Assembly (NCBI GenBank): GCA_947172645.1
Contig: CAMWBY010000003.1
Coordinates: 1 to 64,000, forward strand
Direction: 5' to 3'
Length of the DNA stretch: 64,000 nucleotides
From: an uncultured Lachnospiraceae bacterium
GTDB taxonomy: Bacteria; Bacillota; Clostridia; Lachnospirales; Lachnospiraceae
Shown: positions 24,798 through 34,607 of the stretch, piece after piece
Layout: every line of letters starts with the position of its first letter
How positions within the stretch are numbered: the stretch's first letter is position 1
Translations under genes and position numbers: made by a program
Notes under the pieces: generated by a model
Seen by the model: the letters and a program-made list of their open reading frames with translations, nothing else
Databases searched by the model: none
What the model was told of the DNA's origin: nothing

Positions 24798-25046
24798 ATT
24801 ATGTATCCCTTTCTTTTCCAAATATTCATAGAATTAAAATAACGTTTTACATTTTAGTAAAATTTTATTAGTGTTTCGGCCTAGTGTAGTATATAATAAC
24901 ATAGATGCCATTTAATGTGAAATATTTTTACAATATGTTCTCGGAATCTTGGTAACAGTTCAACCGTGCAGAATTAATTGTGCAATTTGTACGTTGGGCT
25001 TCATCACGGTTATGGTTTGTTTCGGGGGCACATCAGGAGGCGGAAT
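24798..25046. other. Divergent intergenic region
   Basis: About 250 bp between the phosphatase and hflK. It holds TAACAGTTCAACCGTG (24953-24968), related to the inverted repeat at 14449, and a 7-bp pairing partner CACGGTT at 25005-25011. The ORF that runs in from 24978 has no ribosome site of its own. Confidence 0.45.
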
Positions 25047-26078
25047 ATGTTTAACGCAAAGAAGAAGAAAGACGAAACATTTCAGAAGGTTAAGAAAGGG
25101 ATAGGAAAAGGGAAGCTTACCGTAAAGATTATCGTTATCGTGGTGGTGGCGCTGCTTCTTGTGAGCGAATCTTATTATTCTATCCAGGAAGAGGAGCAGG
25201 CTGTGGTGTGTACCTTTGGTTCGCCGAAAGCTGTCACCACGCCGGGACTTCATTTTAAGATTCCTTTTATACAGACCGTGTCAAAGGTGAATACGACGAT
25301 TCAGGGATTTTCCATTGGATATCATGCTACGGGGGAAGAGGCGGATGCGCTGATGATTACATCCGACTATAATTTTATTTTTGTCGATTTCTATGCGGAG
25401 TATAGGGTGACTGACCCGGTCAAAGCGCTGTATGCTTCACAGGACCCGGAACTGATTCTGAAAAATATTGCGCAGAACTGTATCAGGACGACGATTGGCT
25501 CTTATAGTGTGGACAGCGTCCTCACCACCGGGAAGAATGAAATTCAGTCTAACATTAAGCAGATGATTCTGGACAAGCTGGAAAATTACGATATCGGTAT
25601 TCAGCTTGTCAATATAACGATTCAGGACGCCACACCGCCGACTGCGGAAGTGGAGAACGCCTTCAAGGAAGTGGAGACGGCGAAGCAGGGCAAGGAAACT
25701 GCTCTCAATAACGCCAATAAATACCGGAACGAGCAGATTCCAAGCGCCGAGGCGCAGGCGGATAAGATTTTACAGGATGCGGAGGCTGAGAAGCAGAAGA
25801 GAATTAACGAGGCAAACGGACAGGTTGCGCGTTTCAATTCTATGTACCAGGAATATGTGAAATATCCGGAAGTGACCAAGAAGAGGATGTTTTATGAAGC
25901 GATGGAAGACGTCCTTCCTGAAATAAAGGTGGTCATCCAGAGCAGGGACGGCGCTACAAGCACAATTTTGCCGCTTGACAGTTTTGTGACGGAGAGCTCC
26001 TCTGCAGGCGATGCCTTTTCAGATAGCGGTTCGGAGAAAAATGTGAACGAAAATGAAGATAACGCGGAAGAAGAGTAA
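25047..26078 (+). CDS. hflK: SPFH protein HflK (FtsH protease modulator)
   Basis: 343 aa from ATG 25047, with AGGAGG 6 bases upstream. One N-terminal membrane helix (about 27-45), an SPFH/Band-7 domain (EEEQAVVCTFGSPKAV onward), and a long helical region with FKEVETAKQGKETALNNANK typical of HflK. With HflC it forms a membrane cage around FtsH and limits access to membrane substrates. The acidic Ser-rich tail is variable. First of the hflK-hflC-TPR group. Confidence 0.9.
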   Translation: MFNAKKKKDETFQKVKKGIGKGKLTVKIIVIVVVALLLVSESYYSIQEEEQAVVCTFGSPKAVTTPGLHFKIPFIQTVSKVNTTIQGFSIGYHATGEEADALMITSDYNFIFVDFYAEYRVTDPVKALYASQDPELILKNIAQNCIRTTIGSYSVDSVLTTGKNEIQSNIKQMILDKLENYDIGIQLVNITIQDATPPTAEVENAFKEVETAKQGKETALNNANKYRNEQIPSAEAQADKILQDAEAEKQKRINEANGQVARFNSMYQEYVKYPEVTKKRMFYEAMEDVLPEIKVVIQSRDGATSTILPLDSFVTESSSAGDAFSDSGSEKNVNENEDNAEEE

Positions 26079-26123
26079 GGTGTGGGGATTATAGTATAGT
26101 TTCTCGGATAAAGGAGAATGGCG

Positions 26124-27191
26124 ATGGCGGATTTTAATCAAAATATGAACCAGAATAACAATACTGCTGAGTCGTTTGAACGGTTTAACTCAGACGGCAC
26201 GAAGAAGAAAAATAAGAAGGATAAGAAGGGCGCCGGCTTCGGGGTTGTTGTGGCGTTTATTGTTGTATTGGCGGTTGCCTTATTAGGCAATTCCATGGTG
26301 GTGACGAAACAGAACCAGTTTAAGCTAATCAGACAGTTCGGGCGTGTGCAGCGTGTGGTAACGGAGTCGGGGCTTTCGTTCAAGATTCCTTTCGTGGAAT
26401 CGGTGGATACGATACCGAAACAGTTGCTGCTTTATGACCTGCCCGCTTCCGATGTCATTACATCGGATAAGAAGACGATGATTCTGGACAGCTATGTGTT
26501 GTGGCATGTGACGGACCCGCTGAAGTTCGCACAGACGCTGAGCTGTTCTGTCAGCAATGCGGAGAGCCGTATTGACGCGATTGTCTACAATGCGACTAAG
26601 AATACGATTTCCAATATGAAACAGGATGAGGTTATCAGGAGCCGTGACGGTAAGATGACGATAACAGTGGACGAGTCCGGGAATGAGACTACGGGCAACG
26701 ACCTGGTACTGTCGGAGGAAAAAGAGGAAGTGATTGAGATAACCTCCCTGACGGAAGAGATTATGGGGCAGATTGACCACGTGGAGGAACAATATGGGAT
26801 TGAAATTGTTGTGGTGGATGTAAAGAAACTGGATTTGCCTGACGATAACAAGCAGGCAGTGTATGGCCGCATGATTTCCGAGCGGGAAAATATTGCCGCG
26901 CAGTACACGGCGGAAGGGAAGTCAGAGGCCAAGATGATTGAGAATACGACAGACAAGGAAGTGTCCATCATGCTCTCTGACGCCCAGGCGAAAGCAGAGG
27001 CGGTGGTGGCCGAAGGAGAGGCCGAATATATGCGTATTCTTTCAGACGCCTATGCAGACCCGGCAAAAATGGATTTCTATTCCTTTGTCCGTGCGCTGGA
27101 TGCGGTGAAAGGAAGCATTACGGGTGATAACAAGACGGTGATTCTGTCCGACGATTCGCCGGTTGCGCAGATTTTTAACGGACAGTACTGA
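26124..27191 (+). CDS. hflC: SPFH protein HflC
   Basis: 355 aa. ATG 26124 is 7 bases after AAAGGAG; ATG 26118 would be too close. A short Asn-rich N-terminus and KKNKKDKK precede one membrane helix, then SPFH (KQNQFKLIRQFGRVQRV) with the HflC-type SERENIAAQYTAEGKSEAK. It carries a Glu-rich insert (about 165-210) not seen in E. coli HflC. Partner of HflK, 45 bp upstream. Confidence 0.9.
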   Translation: MADFNQNMNQNNNTAESFERFNSDGTKKKNKKDKKGAGFGVVVAFIVVLAVALLGNSMVVTKQNQFKLIRQFGRVQRVVTESGLSFKIPFVESVDTIPKQLLLYDLPASDVITSDKKTMILDSYVLWHVTDPLKFAQTLSCSVSNAESRIDAIVYNATKNTISNMKQDEVIRSRDGKMTITVDESGNETTGNDLVLSEEKEEVIEITSLTEEIMGQIDHVEEQYGIEIVVVDVKKLDLPDDNKQAVYGRMISERENIAAQYTAEGKSEAKMIENTTDKEVSIMLSDAQAKAEAVVAEGEAEYMRILSDAYADPAKMDFYSFVRALDAVKGSITGDNKTVILSDDSPVAQIFNGQY

Positions 27192-27210
27192 TACAAGGAG
27201 TATGGATACG

Positions 27211-28068
27211 ATGAATGTAGAAAAGTTTTATGAGACGTTAGATTCTTATTTTGCAAAGCAGGAGATGGACAAAGTAGACCCTTTTCTTGTAGCTTCGTTG
27301 GAACAGGCGAAGGAAGAGGAGGACTACGGGGCATATATCTCCGTCTGTAATGAGATGATTGGTTTCTACCGCAGCGTGTCGGCTTTTGAGAAGGCGTACA
27401 GGGCGGCGGAAGACGTGCTTCTTTTGATGGAAGAATTGCAGATGGAGCATACGGAGCATTTCGCAACGACGCTTTTAAACACCGCCACGGCGTACCGCGC
27501 GGCAGGGGATTATGCGGCCGCTCTGCGGTATTACAAGCAGGCGTTACAGATTTATGACGGCATACTGACGCCGCAGGATTACCGTTATGCGGGTCTATAT
27601 AATAACATGAGCATTCTTCTTGAGAAGATGGATGAAAATGAGGAAGCAATCGCCTATGGCAAAAAGGCGTTGTCCATTATCGAGACATTAGAGGGAGGCG
27701 AGATGGAGATGGCGACCTCTGTGACAAATCTGGCGCTGCTCCATTTTAAGGTGAACCAACCTGAGACGGCCAAGGAGCTTCTGGAGAGGGCGCTGTCCTT
27801 ATTTGAGCAAAAGGGTGAGAATACGGATGCGCATTACAGCGGCGCGCTTGCAGGAGTAGGCGAGGCTTGGTACCGTATGGGAGATTATGAAAAAGCACTC
27901 TCATATTATGAGAAAGCGTTGGATGAAGTGAAGCGGCATTTTGGAGAAAACATGAGTTATGCAGTTCTGTGTGAGAACTGTGCGGCAGTCTGCGGAAAAT
28001 TAGCGGACGTAAACAAACAAGAGTTTTATCTGGACAAAGCAAGAAATGTAAGGGAAAATATTCACTGA
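27211..28068 (+). CDS. Tetratricopeptide repeat protein
   Basis: 285 aa from ATG 27211, 10 bases after AAGGAG. At least four TPR units are visible (ATAYRAAGDYAAALRYYKQA; MDENEEAIAYGKKALSII; NQPETAKELLERALSLFE; GDYEKALSYYEKALDEV). No signal peptide, so a cytoplasmic scaffold. It follows hflC by 19 bp and may take part in the same membrane quality-control process; this is inference. Confidence 0.85.
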   Translation: MNVEKFYETLDSYFAKQEMDKVDPFLVASLEQAKEEEDYGAYISVCNEMIGFYRSVSAFEKAYRAAEDVLLLMEELQMEHTEHFATTLLNTATAYRAAGDYAAALRYYKQALQIYDGILTPQDYRYAGLYNNMSILLEKMDENEEAIAYGKKALSIIETLEGGEMEMATSVTNLALLHFKVNQPETAKELLERALSLFEQKGENTDAHYSGALAGVGEAWYRMGDYEKALSYYEKALDEVKRHFGENMSYAVLCENCAAVCGKLADVNKQEFYLDKARNVRENIH

Positions 28069-28186
28069 TTCACATCTATCATTTAATGAAAGATGCGCTT
28101 TCAGCAATCTTTCCTGTATATTTTCTGCGGATGATTTTGTCCGGATGCAAAGAGCGTGAACGTATATACAGGAGGATGTAGTAATA

Positions 28187-29536
28187 ATGTCAGAAAAAGA
28201 GAAAAAACATGTCATGAAGATAACTGACATGACAGCGGGGAATCCGATACGGTTAATCTTTTTATTTTCGATTCCTCTGTTTATTGGTAATATTTTTCAG
28301 CAAGTATACAGCATGGTTGACACGATGGTTGCCGGGTACTGTCTCGGTGACAGCGCAATTGCCGCCATCGGGGCGACGGCGTCGCTCTATATGCTGTTAT
28401 TCGATTTTGCATCAGGTATGAACATTGGCTTTTCGATTATTGTTACCCAGTGTTTCGGTGCCCATGATGAGAAGAAACTGAAAGAATCGATAGCAGGCAT
28501 GATTGTGCTTGACATTTCTTTCAGCGTTTTGCTGACTGTGTTTGCGGTTGCATTTATGAGGCCTTTGATGCGTTTTATGAATACGCCCGATGCCATTTTT
28601 GCGGAAGCGTACAGTTACATAATCGTTATCTGCCTGGGGCTTGTGGTGACAGTTTGTTATAATATGTTTGCCAGTATTTTAAGGGCGGTAGGCAATAGCC
28701 GTACTTCTCTGTATTTTTTAGTGATTTCTTCTGTGCTGAATATAGGGTTGGACTTGTTTTTCGTTGTGGTGTTAAAAACAGGCGTTGCCGGAGCGGCCCT
28801 GGCGACTGTGGCTGCCCAGGCAGTCTCGGCAGCGCTTTGCGGAGTATATTTGTTCAGGAACTACCAGCCTATTCTGCCTGGGAGAGAAGATTTCCATGTC
28901 TCCCGCGAGATGTTTTCCGCATTGTTTCTACAAGGCTTTGCCATGGGGCTGTCCATGGGCGTGGTGAATGTAGGCTCGGTGCTTTACCAGCGGGCGAATA
29001 ATGGTCTGGGCGAAATATTTATTTCTGCGCATACCGCTTCACGCCGTATTATGAATATTTTGTTGGAGCCGGTAGACTGTATGATAACAGGATTGTCCAT
29101 TTTTGTCGGACAGAACTGGGGCGCAGGGGAAAAAGGCCGTATACGGTCCGCCTTAAAGTGGGTGCTTGGTCTGGAAACCGTGTGGGGACTGCTATGTTTC
29201 GCCTTTATCTTCGTTTTTGGAAGGCTGGTTGTCCTGGGCATTACAGGGACGGCAAACGACGGCATCCTGGACAATGCTGCGCTGAGCCTGCGTTGGCATT
29301 TAGGGTTTTTCCCGATGCTTGGGGGATTAATTGCGCTACGCGCTTCCATGGAGGCGATGGGGAAGAAAATCGTTCCGATGATGTCCAGCGTGATAGAATT
29401 GTGTATGAAAATTTTTTCGGCCGCATGGCTCATTCCACGGCTCGGATTTTTGAGCACTTGTATGACGGAGCCGGTTACGTGGACGCTTATGGTGGCTTTT
29501 TTGGCAATTATGTTTTTCGTACAGAAGGAGATATAG
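28187..29536 (+). CDS. MATE family efflux transporter
   Basis: 449 aa, about 12 helices, MATE/DinF-type (GNIFQQVYSMVDTMVAGY near the N-terminus). Unrelated in position to the cargo MATE at 1253. A GGAGG box precedes ATG 28187. A weak 7-bp hairpin (28088-28113) separates it from the TPR gene. Substrate unknown. Confidence 0.9.
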   Translation: MSEKEKKHVMKITDMTAGNPIRLIFLFSIPLFIGNIFQQVYSMVDTMVAGYCLGDSAIAAIGATASLYMLLFDFASGMNIGFSIIVTQCFGAHDEKKLKESIAGMIVLDISFSVLLTVFAVAFMRPLMRFMNTPDAIFAEAYSYIIVICLGLVVTVCYNMFASILRAVGNSRTSLYFLVISSVLNIGLDLFFVVVLKTGVAGAALATVAAQAVSAALCGVYLFRNYQPILPGREDFHVSREMFSALFLQGFAMGLSMGVVNVGSVLYQRANNGLGEIFISAHTASRRIMNILLEPVDCMITGLSIFVGQNWGAGEKGRIRSALKWVLGLETVWGLLCFAFIFVFGRLVVLGITGTANDGILDNAALSLRWHLGFFPMLGGLIALRASMEAMGKKIVPMMSSVIELCMKIFSAAWLIPRLGFLSTCMTEPVTWTLMVAFLAIMFFVQKEI

Positions 29537-29571
29537 ATTTAGTTTTTATAATTAGGAAGGAAAGCCGAAAG

Positions 29572-30516
29572 ATGAAAGGGTTAGAACTGTCGAGGAAATA
29601 TTATGAAACATACGGAAGGGAAATGATTGAGACGAAGTTTCCGCACATACACGACCAGGTAGCGGCAGGGTTAGTGGGGCAGGGCTCCGAATGCTTCGGC
29701 TTTGACGACGTGATATCGATGGACCATGATTATGGTCCATCGTTCTGCATATGGCTGCCCAGGGAAATTTATGAGCAGTATGGCCTACAGATGCAGAAGG
29801 CATATGAAGCGCTTCCCCAGGAGTTTATGGGTTTTTCCGCCCGCATCGTACAGGAACAGGGGCAGGGCAGGGTAGGCGTTTTGTGCCTGGAAGATTTCTA
29901 CCGGGGGATACTTGGGTGCGATACGGTTCCGACTACGGATGAGGAATGGCTGTCGCTGTCTGAGGAGAATCTGGCAACGGCGACGAACGGCGTCGTTTTT
30001 GAGGATTGTTTTGGCAGATTCAGTGAAATCCGAAACGGACTGCTGCAATATTATCCGAGGAGAGTGTGGATTCGAAAGCTTGTGCAGAGCCTGGCGAAAG
30101 CGGCGCAGTCAGGACAGTACAATTATGCCCGGGCCATGAAACGCGGCGAACGGATTGCCGCGGAGCTTGCTTTGACAGAGTTTATCAGGGAGAGCATGAA
30201 GGCGGTTTATCTTCTGAATAGGAGATATGCGCCCTATGACAAATGGATGCACAGAGGGATGCGGGAGCTTGCATCCTGTTCCGAGATTGGCGATATGTTA
30301 AATCTTCTTTACACGGTGGACCCTGCGCCGGCGTGGGAAAATGCCGCGCCGGAAGACTATCTATACCATTTGAATACCAACGACGGCAGAATATTGGTGA
30401 TTGAGGCGGTATGCAATATCATCGTGCAGGAGCTGAATGCCCAGGGGCTGTCTGACAGACAGGACAATTTCCTGCAGAACCATTTGCAGGATGTTCTGGC
30501 GAAAGAATGGGAATGA
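29572..30516 (+). CDS. DUF4037 domain protein
   Basis: 314 aa from ATG 29572 after AGGAAGG. FGFDDVISMDHDYGPSFCIW is the DUF4037 core and resembles nucleotidyltransferase-fold active sites. The C-terminal half is helical. The open frame extends 138 codons upstream through the MATE gene, but only as an overlap without start signals. It lies 35 bp after the MATE gene. Function unproven. Confidence 0.8.
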   Translation: MKGLELSRKYYETYGREMIETKFPHIHDQVAAGLVGQGSECFGFDDVISMDHDYGPSFCIWLPREIYEQYGLQMQKAYEALPQEFMGFSARIVQEQGQGRVGVLCLEDFYRGILGCDTVPTTDEEWLSLSEENLATATNGVVFEDCFGRFSEIRNGLLQYYPRRVWIRKLVQSLAKAAQSGQYNYARAMKRGERIAAELALTEFIRESMKAVYLLNRRYAPYDKWMHRGMRELASCSEIGDMLNLLYTVDPAPAWENAAPEDYLYHLNTNDGRILVIEAVCNIIVQELNAQGLSDRQDNFLQNHLQDVLAKEWE

Positions 30517-30529
30517 TTAACGCCGCTAC

Positions 30530-30558
30530 TTGAAACACATGTTCGAATATGTTATGAT
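30530..30558 (+). promoter_or_regulatory. Promoter of the NusG-II / Gx-transporter / ruvAB group
   Basis: TTGAAA (30530-30535), 17-bp spacer, TATGAT (30553-30558). Transcription would begin near 30565, where an in-frame ATG lies, so that ATG would be leaderless; the GTG at 30619 with a GAGG box is preferred. Confidence 0.65.
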
Positions 30559-30618
30559 ATCATTATGTGGAAATTGGAATCGAAACCGGAAAACATATAT
30601 TGTGGCGTGAGGCATGCT

Positions 30619-31125
30619 GTGAAGAAGGCGGACATCATTTTGATTGCCGGCTGTTTCGCGGCCGTATTGATATTAGCCATAGCCTTTATGGCGCGGCATG
30701 ATACGGGCAGCGTGGCGGATATTTACTGTGACGGGACACTGCTGTACCAGATTGAATTGAATCAGACGGATGCCACAGGGCAGGCGCAGTATTATTTGAT
30801 TTTATTTGAAGAGCAGGAAGAACAGGGCATAGACGTCCATATCATGCATTCGGAAGAATATCCGGAGCTTCCTGTGGGACGAAGCTATAATCTGCTGTCG
30901 GTCGGCGAGGGGACAGTTGCGATGGAAGCCGCCGACTGCAGGGACCAGATTTGCGTTCGGCATAAGCCGGTTTCCGCAGACAGGGAGAATATTATCTGTC
31001 TGCCCCACAGACTGGTGGTTGAAATATATGCAGACAAGGACGATGAGATGAAAAAGCGTAAAGAAGGGCGGACGGACGGTTCGGAAGAAAAGTCAGACGA
31101 ACCGTTGGACGGCGTGGTGGGATGA
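30619..31125 (+). CDS. NusG domain II-containing membrane-anchored protein
   Basis: 168 aa from GTG 30619 (MKKADIILIAG). One N-terminal membrane helix, then an outside NusG_II/KOW-like domain. It contains CRDQICVRH and NIICLPHRLVVEI, the usual features of this Firmicutes family, often paired with a Gx transporter gene as here. Function unknown, possibly linked to quinone/isoprenoid or cofactor uptake. Its stop overlaps the next start (ATGATGA). Confidence 0.8.
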   Translation: MKKADIILIAGCFAAVLILAIAFMARHDTGSVADIYCDGTLLYQIELNQTDATGQAQYYLILFEEQEEQGIDVHIMHSEEYPELPVGRSYNLLSVGEGTVAMEAADCRDQICVRHKPVSADRENIICLPHRLVVEIYADKDDEMKKRKEGRTDGSEEKSDEPLDGVVG

Positions 31126-31661
31126 TGAAGAGGACTGTGGAACTTGGTTTTTTTCTGGCGCTTGCCCTGATTTTGTCTTATGTGGAAGCATTGATTCCTT
31201 TTTCCTTCGGCATACCGGGCATAAAACTTGGGCTGCCTAATCTGATAGTTGTCTTGCTGCTTTGCCGTAATCATTCAGGCGATGGCAGTTTGGGCCGCCA
31301 TGATATACAGGCGGCATTGGGAGTAAACATTCTGCGTATTGTCTTGTCCGGATTCCTGTTTAGTAATCTGTATACGATATGGTATGCGTTATCGGGAGCT
31401 TTGCTCAGTTTTGCAGCGATGTTGATTGGCAGGCGCATGAGATGCTTTTCCGTGGTGGGGGTAAGCGTCCTGGGCGGCGTATTCCACAATATAGGTCAGA
31501 TTCTTGTGGCAATGGCGGTCGTGGAAACAATTTATGTAGGATATTATGTACCGTTCCTCATTGCGGCAGGCACAGTTACGGGCGCGGCGCTCGGGATTGT
31601 GGCTATGGAGCTGATACCGTATCTGAAGCGGCATGAGGCGGACAGGGAGCGGCGGCAATAG
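31122..31661 (+). CDS. Gx transporter family protein (HepT component I-like)
   Basis: 179 aa, about five hydrophobic helices. The start LALILSYVEALIPFSFGIPG IK (PGIKLGLPNL) matches Gx transporter/heptaprenyl diphosphate synthase component I-like membrane proteins of the ECF-S-like fold. Translationally coupled to the NusG-II gene. Substrate unknown. Confidence 0.82.
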   Translation: MMKRTVELGFFLALALILSYVEALIPFSFGIPGIKLGLPNLIVVLLLCRNHSGDGSLGRHDIQAALGVNILRIVLSGFLFSNLYTIWYALSGALLSFAAMLIGRRMRCFSVVGVSVLGGVFHNIGQILVAMAVVETIYVGYYVPFLIAAGTVTGAALGIVAMELIPYLKRHEADRERRQ

Positions 31662-31685
31662 GAAGAACAGCAGACAGGAGATACC

Positions 31686-32309
31686 ATGTACGCTTATTTA
31701 AAGGGAACATTAGAGGAGATAACGGAAGACAATATCGTTGTGGAAGTGGGAGGCGTCGGCTATAATGTAAAAGTGTCCGCCACCACCGCAGATTTACTCC
31801 CCGGATTGGGCAATGAGGTTAAGATTTATACATATACGCTTGTGCGGGAAGACGCATTGTCTTTGTACGGATTCCTGACCAGGGACGACCTGGAAGTTTT
31901 TAGAAAGTTGATTACGGTCAATGGAATCGGCCCTAAAGGGGGACTTGCCATATTGTCTGTTATGAGTGCGGACGCTTTGCGCTTTGCGATTATGGCAGGG
32001 GATGCGAAGGCAATTGCCAAGGCGCCGGGAGTGGGGAATAAGACCGCGGAGCGCGTCATTCTTGATTTGAGGGACAAGATATCCCTGGAGGACACACTGC
32101 GCGGCCTGGGAGAGCCTTCACAGACGGCGAGCGGCGGTTTGTCCGGCAAGGCAAGCGTAGATAATGTGATGAAGAAGGAAGCGATTGAGGCGCTTGTCGC
32201 GCTTGGATATTCGGCGTCCGACGCTACAAATGCCGTGAAGAAAGTGGAAGTGACAAACGACGCCACGGTGGAGAGCATACTAAAAATGGCGTTGAAGCAT
32301 ATGTTTTAG
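31686..32309 (+). CDS. ruvA: Holliday junction branch migration protein RuvA
   Basis: 207 aa. N-terminal OB domain (MYAYLKGTLEEITEDNIVVE), two HhH motifs (TVNGIGPKGGLAILS; APGVGNKTAERVILDLRD) and a C-terminal domain III (EALVALGYSASDATNAV) that contacts RuvB. RuvA holds the junction as a tetramer. It is 18 bp upstream of ruvB. Confidence 0.97.
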   Translation: MYAYLKGTLEEITEDNIVVEVGGVGYNVKVSATTADLLPGLGNEVKIYTYTLVREDALSLYGFLTRDDLEVFRKLITVNGIGPKGGLAILSVMSADALRFAIMAGDAKAIAKAPGVGNKTAERVILDLRDKISLEDTLRGLGEPSQTASGGLSGKASVDNVMKKEAIEALVALGYSASDATNAVKKVEVTNDATVESILKMALKHMF

Positions 32310-32327
32310 GGACGGTTAGGTGTTTAT

Positions 32328-33323
32328 ATGGGCAACAGAATGATTGAAACAAACTTAATAGAAGAGGACGTCAAGATTGAGGGCTCCCTCCGGCCGCAGA
32401 ATTTGGACGACTATATTGGGCAGGCAAAGATTAAAGAAAACCTAAAGATATATATCGAAGCGGCGAAGCAGCGGCATGACGCGTTGGACCATGTGCTGTT
32501 TTACGGCCCTCCGGGACTGGGCAAGACCACACTGGCAGGGATTATCGCCAATGAGATGGGCGTGCATATGAAAGTGACCAGCGGACCGGCAATCGAGAAG
32601 CCGGGAGAGATGGCCGCGATTTTAAACAATCTCCAGGAAGGCGATTTGCTGTTTGTGGACGAAATACACAGGCTGAACCGTCAGGTGGAGGAAGTGCTGT
32701 ATCCTGCGATGGAGGACTATGCGATTGACATCATGATTGGCAAGGGGGCGTCGGCGCGTTCCATCCGTCTCGACCTGCCTCATTTTACTTTGGTCGGCGC
32801 GACGACGAGGGCGGGGCTTTTGACAGCGCCCCTGCGCGACAGGTTCGGCGTCATACACCGCCTGGAGTTTTATACGGTGGAAGAGCTTAAGGTGATTATT
32901 CAACATTCGGCGGTAATACTTGGAGTAGAGATAGACAATGACGGGGCCATAGAGCTGGCAAGAAGAAGCCGCGGTACACCGCGGCTTGCAAACCGTATTC
33001 TTAAGAGAGTCCGTGATTTTGCCCAAGTAAAATATGACGGAGTGATTACGAGGGATGTTGCCAATATTGCCCTTGACTTAATGGATGTGGATAAGAGAGG
33101 GCTCGACCACATCGACAGGAATATACTGTGTACGATGATTGATAAGTTTAAAGGCGGCCCCGTGGGATTAGATACTTTGGCGGCGGCCATCGGTGAGGAC
33201 TCCGGCACAATCGAGGATGTCTATGAGCCGTACCTGATTAAAAACGGCTTCCTCAACAGAACCCCCCGGGGCAGGGTAGTCACGGAACTTACCTATCATC
33301 ATTTTGGAATTGAGATGCCTTAG
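32328..33323 (+). CDS. ruvB: Holliday junction branch migration helicase RuvB
   Basis: 331 aa AAA+ motor. Walker A GPPGLGKT at 60-67, Walker B DEIHRL at 111-116, sensor/arginine-finger region [19 protein letters not shown]-terminal winged helix ending TPRGRVVT. It drives branch migration with RuvA. Length is normal. Confidence 0.98.
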   Translation: MGNRMIETNLIEEDVKIEGSLRPQNLDDYIGQAKIKENLKIYIEAAKQRHDALDHVLFYGPPGLGKTTLAGIIANEMGVHMKVTSGPAIEKPGEMAAILNNLQEGDLLFVDEIHRLNRQVEEVLYPAMEDYAIDIMIGKGASARSIRLDLPHFTLVGATTRAGLLTAPLRDRFGVIHRLEFYTVEELKVIIQHSAVILGVEIDNDGAIELARRSRGTPRLANRILKRVRDFAQVKYDGVITRDVANIALDLMDVDKRGLDHIDRNILCTMIDKFKGGPVGLDTLAAAIGEDSGTIEDVYEPYLIKNGFLNRTPRGRVVTELTYHHFGIEMP

Positions 33324-33325
33324 CG

Positions 33326-34207
33326 TCATGCCATCACATCGACATTGGCGCCTGCGGCATCAACCGGAGCCGGCGCCGCTTCCACAGGAACTTCTGCGCC
33401 GTTTAACTCTAACATTACGCCGGTCAGATTGCTCATGGAATCAGAGGAATCGTCCGAGCCGTCACCTATACCGCCCGGCCCTTCTTCTTTCTCTTTCGAG
33501 AGCTTGTCGAAGAGCGCTTTAAGATATTCCATGTCGGCTTTCATAATATCGCGCAGCTCGTCTGCACGATGTTTCTTCTTAAGCATCTCAAGGTCTTTCG
33601 GGTCCATCTGGTTCTTGCTGCCTTCGATAAACTGCTCCATCAAGTCGGTTGACTTCATGGCTTCTTCCATCTCTTTTTCGATACGTTCCATTTCTTCCTG
33701 GAGTTCCTGCATGAGCTTCTTCATCTCTTCCTGGCTCATTGCGGAAGTATCAAGTATTTCCTCTTCGCTGTCTTTGTCCTTTTTCATTTCCTCGGGGTCG
33801 GTCATGCCGCTGCGCCCTGTTTTTTCTATGTTTTCTTCTTCTTGAAGATGTTTCATGCGCTTCTTGGCTACCCTGGCTATTTTCTCTGCATGGACAAGAG
33901 CGTTGTGGACTTCCGTATAATTGTAGTCGCCGCTGATGAGCTTCATACGCAGGTCGGCAATCTGGAACTTTGTCTTTGTTGAAAGCTGCTTTGCATTGAT
34001 AGACGTTTTTGCTTTCATAATCTGGTTGGAAAGCCGTTTAAAATTATATTGAAGTTTTTTATATTTTTTCTTTGGCTTCTTGACGCTTTTTGATTTGGAA
34101 GTTTTGCGGCTCGGATTCGATACGGTCAATGTCCCTACATAAGAACCGTCGCGGTTTCTGAATTCTATTTTTGTTACGTCTGAATTATTTGTGACTGTCA
34201 TGCTCAT
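33326..34207 (-). CDS. Long coiled-coil hypothetical protein
   Basis: 293 aa from ATG 34207 (MSMTVTNNSD). A short N-terminal beta region with NRDGSYVGTLTV, then a lysine-rich stretch (SKSKSVKKPKKKYKKLQYN). A long, highly charged coiled coil follows (about 90-240, many EE/KE runs), with a Ala/Pro/Val tail. No membrane segment. It converges on ruvB with 2 bp between stops. Family not recognised. Confidence 0.7.
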   Translation of the reverse strand: MSMTVTNNSDVTKIEFRNRDGSYVGTLTVSNPSRKTSKSKSVKKPKKKYKKLQYNFKRLSNQIMKAKTSINAKQLSTKTKFQIADLRMKLISGDYNYTEVHNALVHAEKIARVAKKRMKHLQEEENIEKTGRSGMTDPEEMKKDKDSEEEILDTSAMSQEEMKKLMQELQEEMERIEKEMEEAMKSTDLMEQFIEGSKNQMDPKDLEMLKKKHRADELRDIMKADMEYLKALFDKLSKEKEEGPGGIGDGSDDSSDSMSNLTGVMLELNGAEVPVEAAPAPVDAAGANVDVMA

Positions 34208-34607
34208 ATTTCCACCATGCCTTTCCTGAAGCTGCATATTTCATAACATAATACGACAGGGTTCGGATTTAAATTGGATGTCCGGAAAATTTGGCAATGA
34301 CAAATTTGTATTGAATCGTCCTTATAGAGAGTCCGCTCCATGAACATAATTAGGAAATCCGTTTCCTGTTTTCTATAAGTATCATTTTTCGTTATTTATC
34401 TATACTTTCTATATCGGATGTTTTATGGATTTTTTTACCTGATTGCAGATAAAAAATACAGGATAGCGTATCGCGGACAAAATATGTCCTGAACGCCTTC
34501 CGATGTAGCTAAAATGGGGCTTGAAATTCCACCATAAGCTATATATAATAGATATTGTAGTATATATTTATAGTGGGTGGCATATTTAGTATTGGAGGAC
34601 AGACCCT
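34208..34607. promoter_or_regulatory. 400-bp divergent intergenic region with zapA promoter
   Basis: A strong promoter faces zapA: TTGAAA (34521-34526), 17 bp, TATAAT (34544-34549). The remaining AT-rich ~300 bp show no gene and no clear structured RNA. The leftward promoter of the coiled-coil gene must also lie here. Confidence 0.6.

Noticed and set aside
24978..25046. Upstream start for hflK at 24978
   Set aside because: No ribosome site there, while AGGAGG sits at the right distance from ATG 25047.
29158..29571. N-terminal extension of the DUF4037 gene
   Set aside because: The extra 138 codons overlap the MATE gene and have no start signal; AGGAAGG precedes ATG 29572.
33345..33845. 166-codon plus-strand Ser-rich ORF
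   Set aside because: Complement of a Glu/Lys coiled coil on the minus strand always reads Ser/Phe-rich; no start signal.
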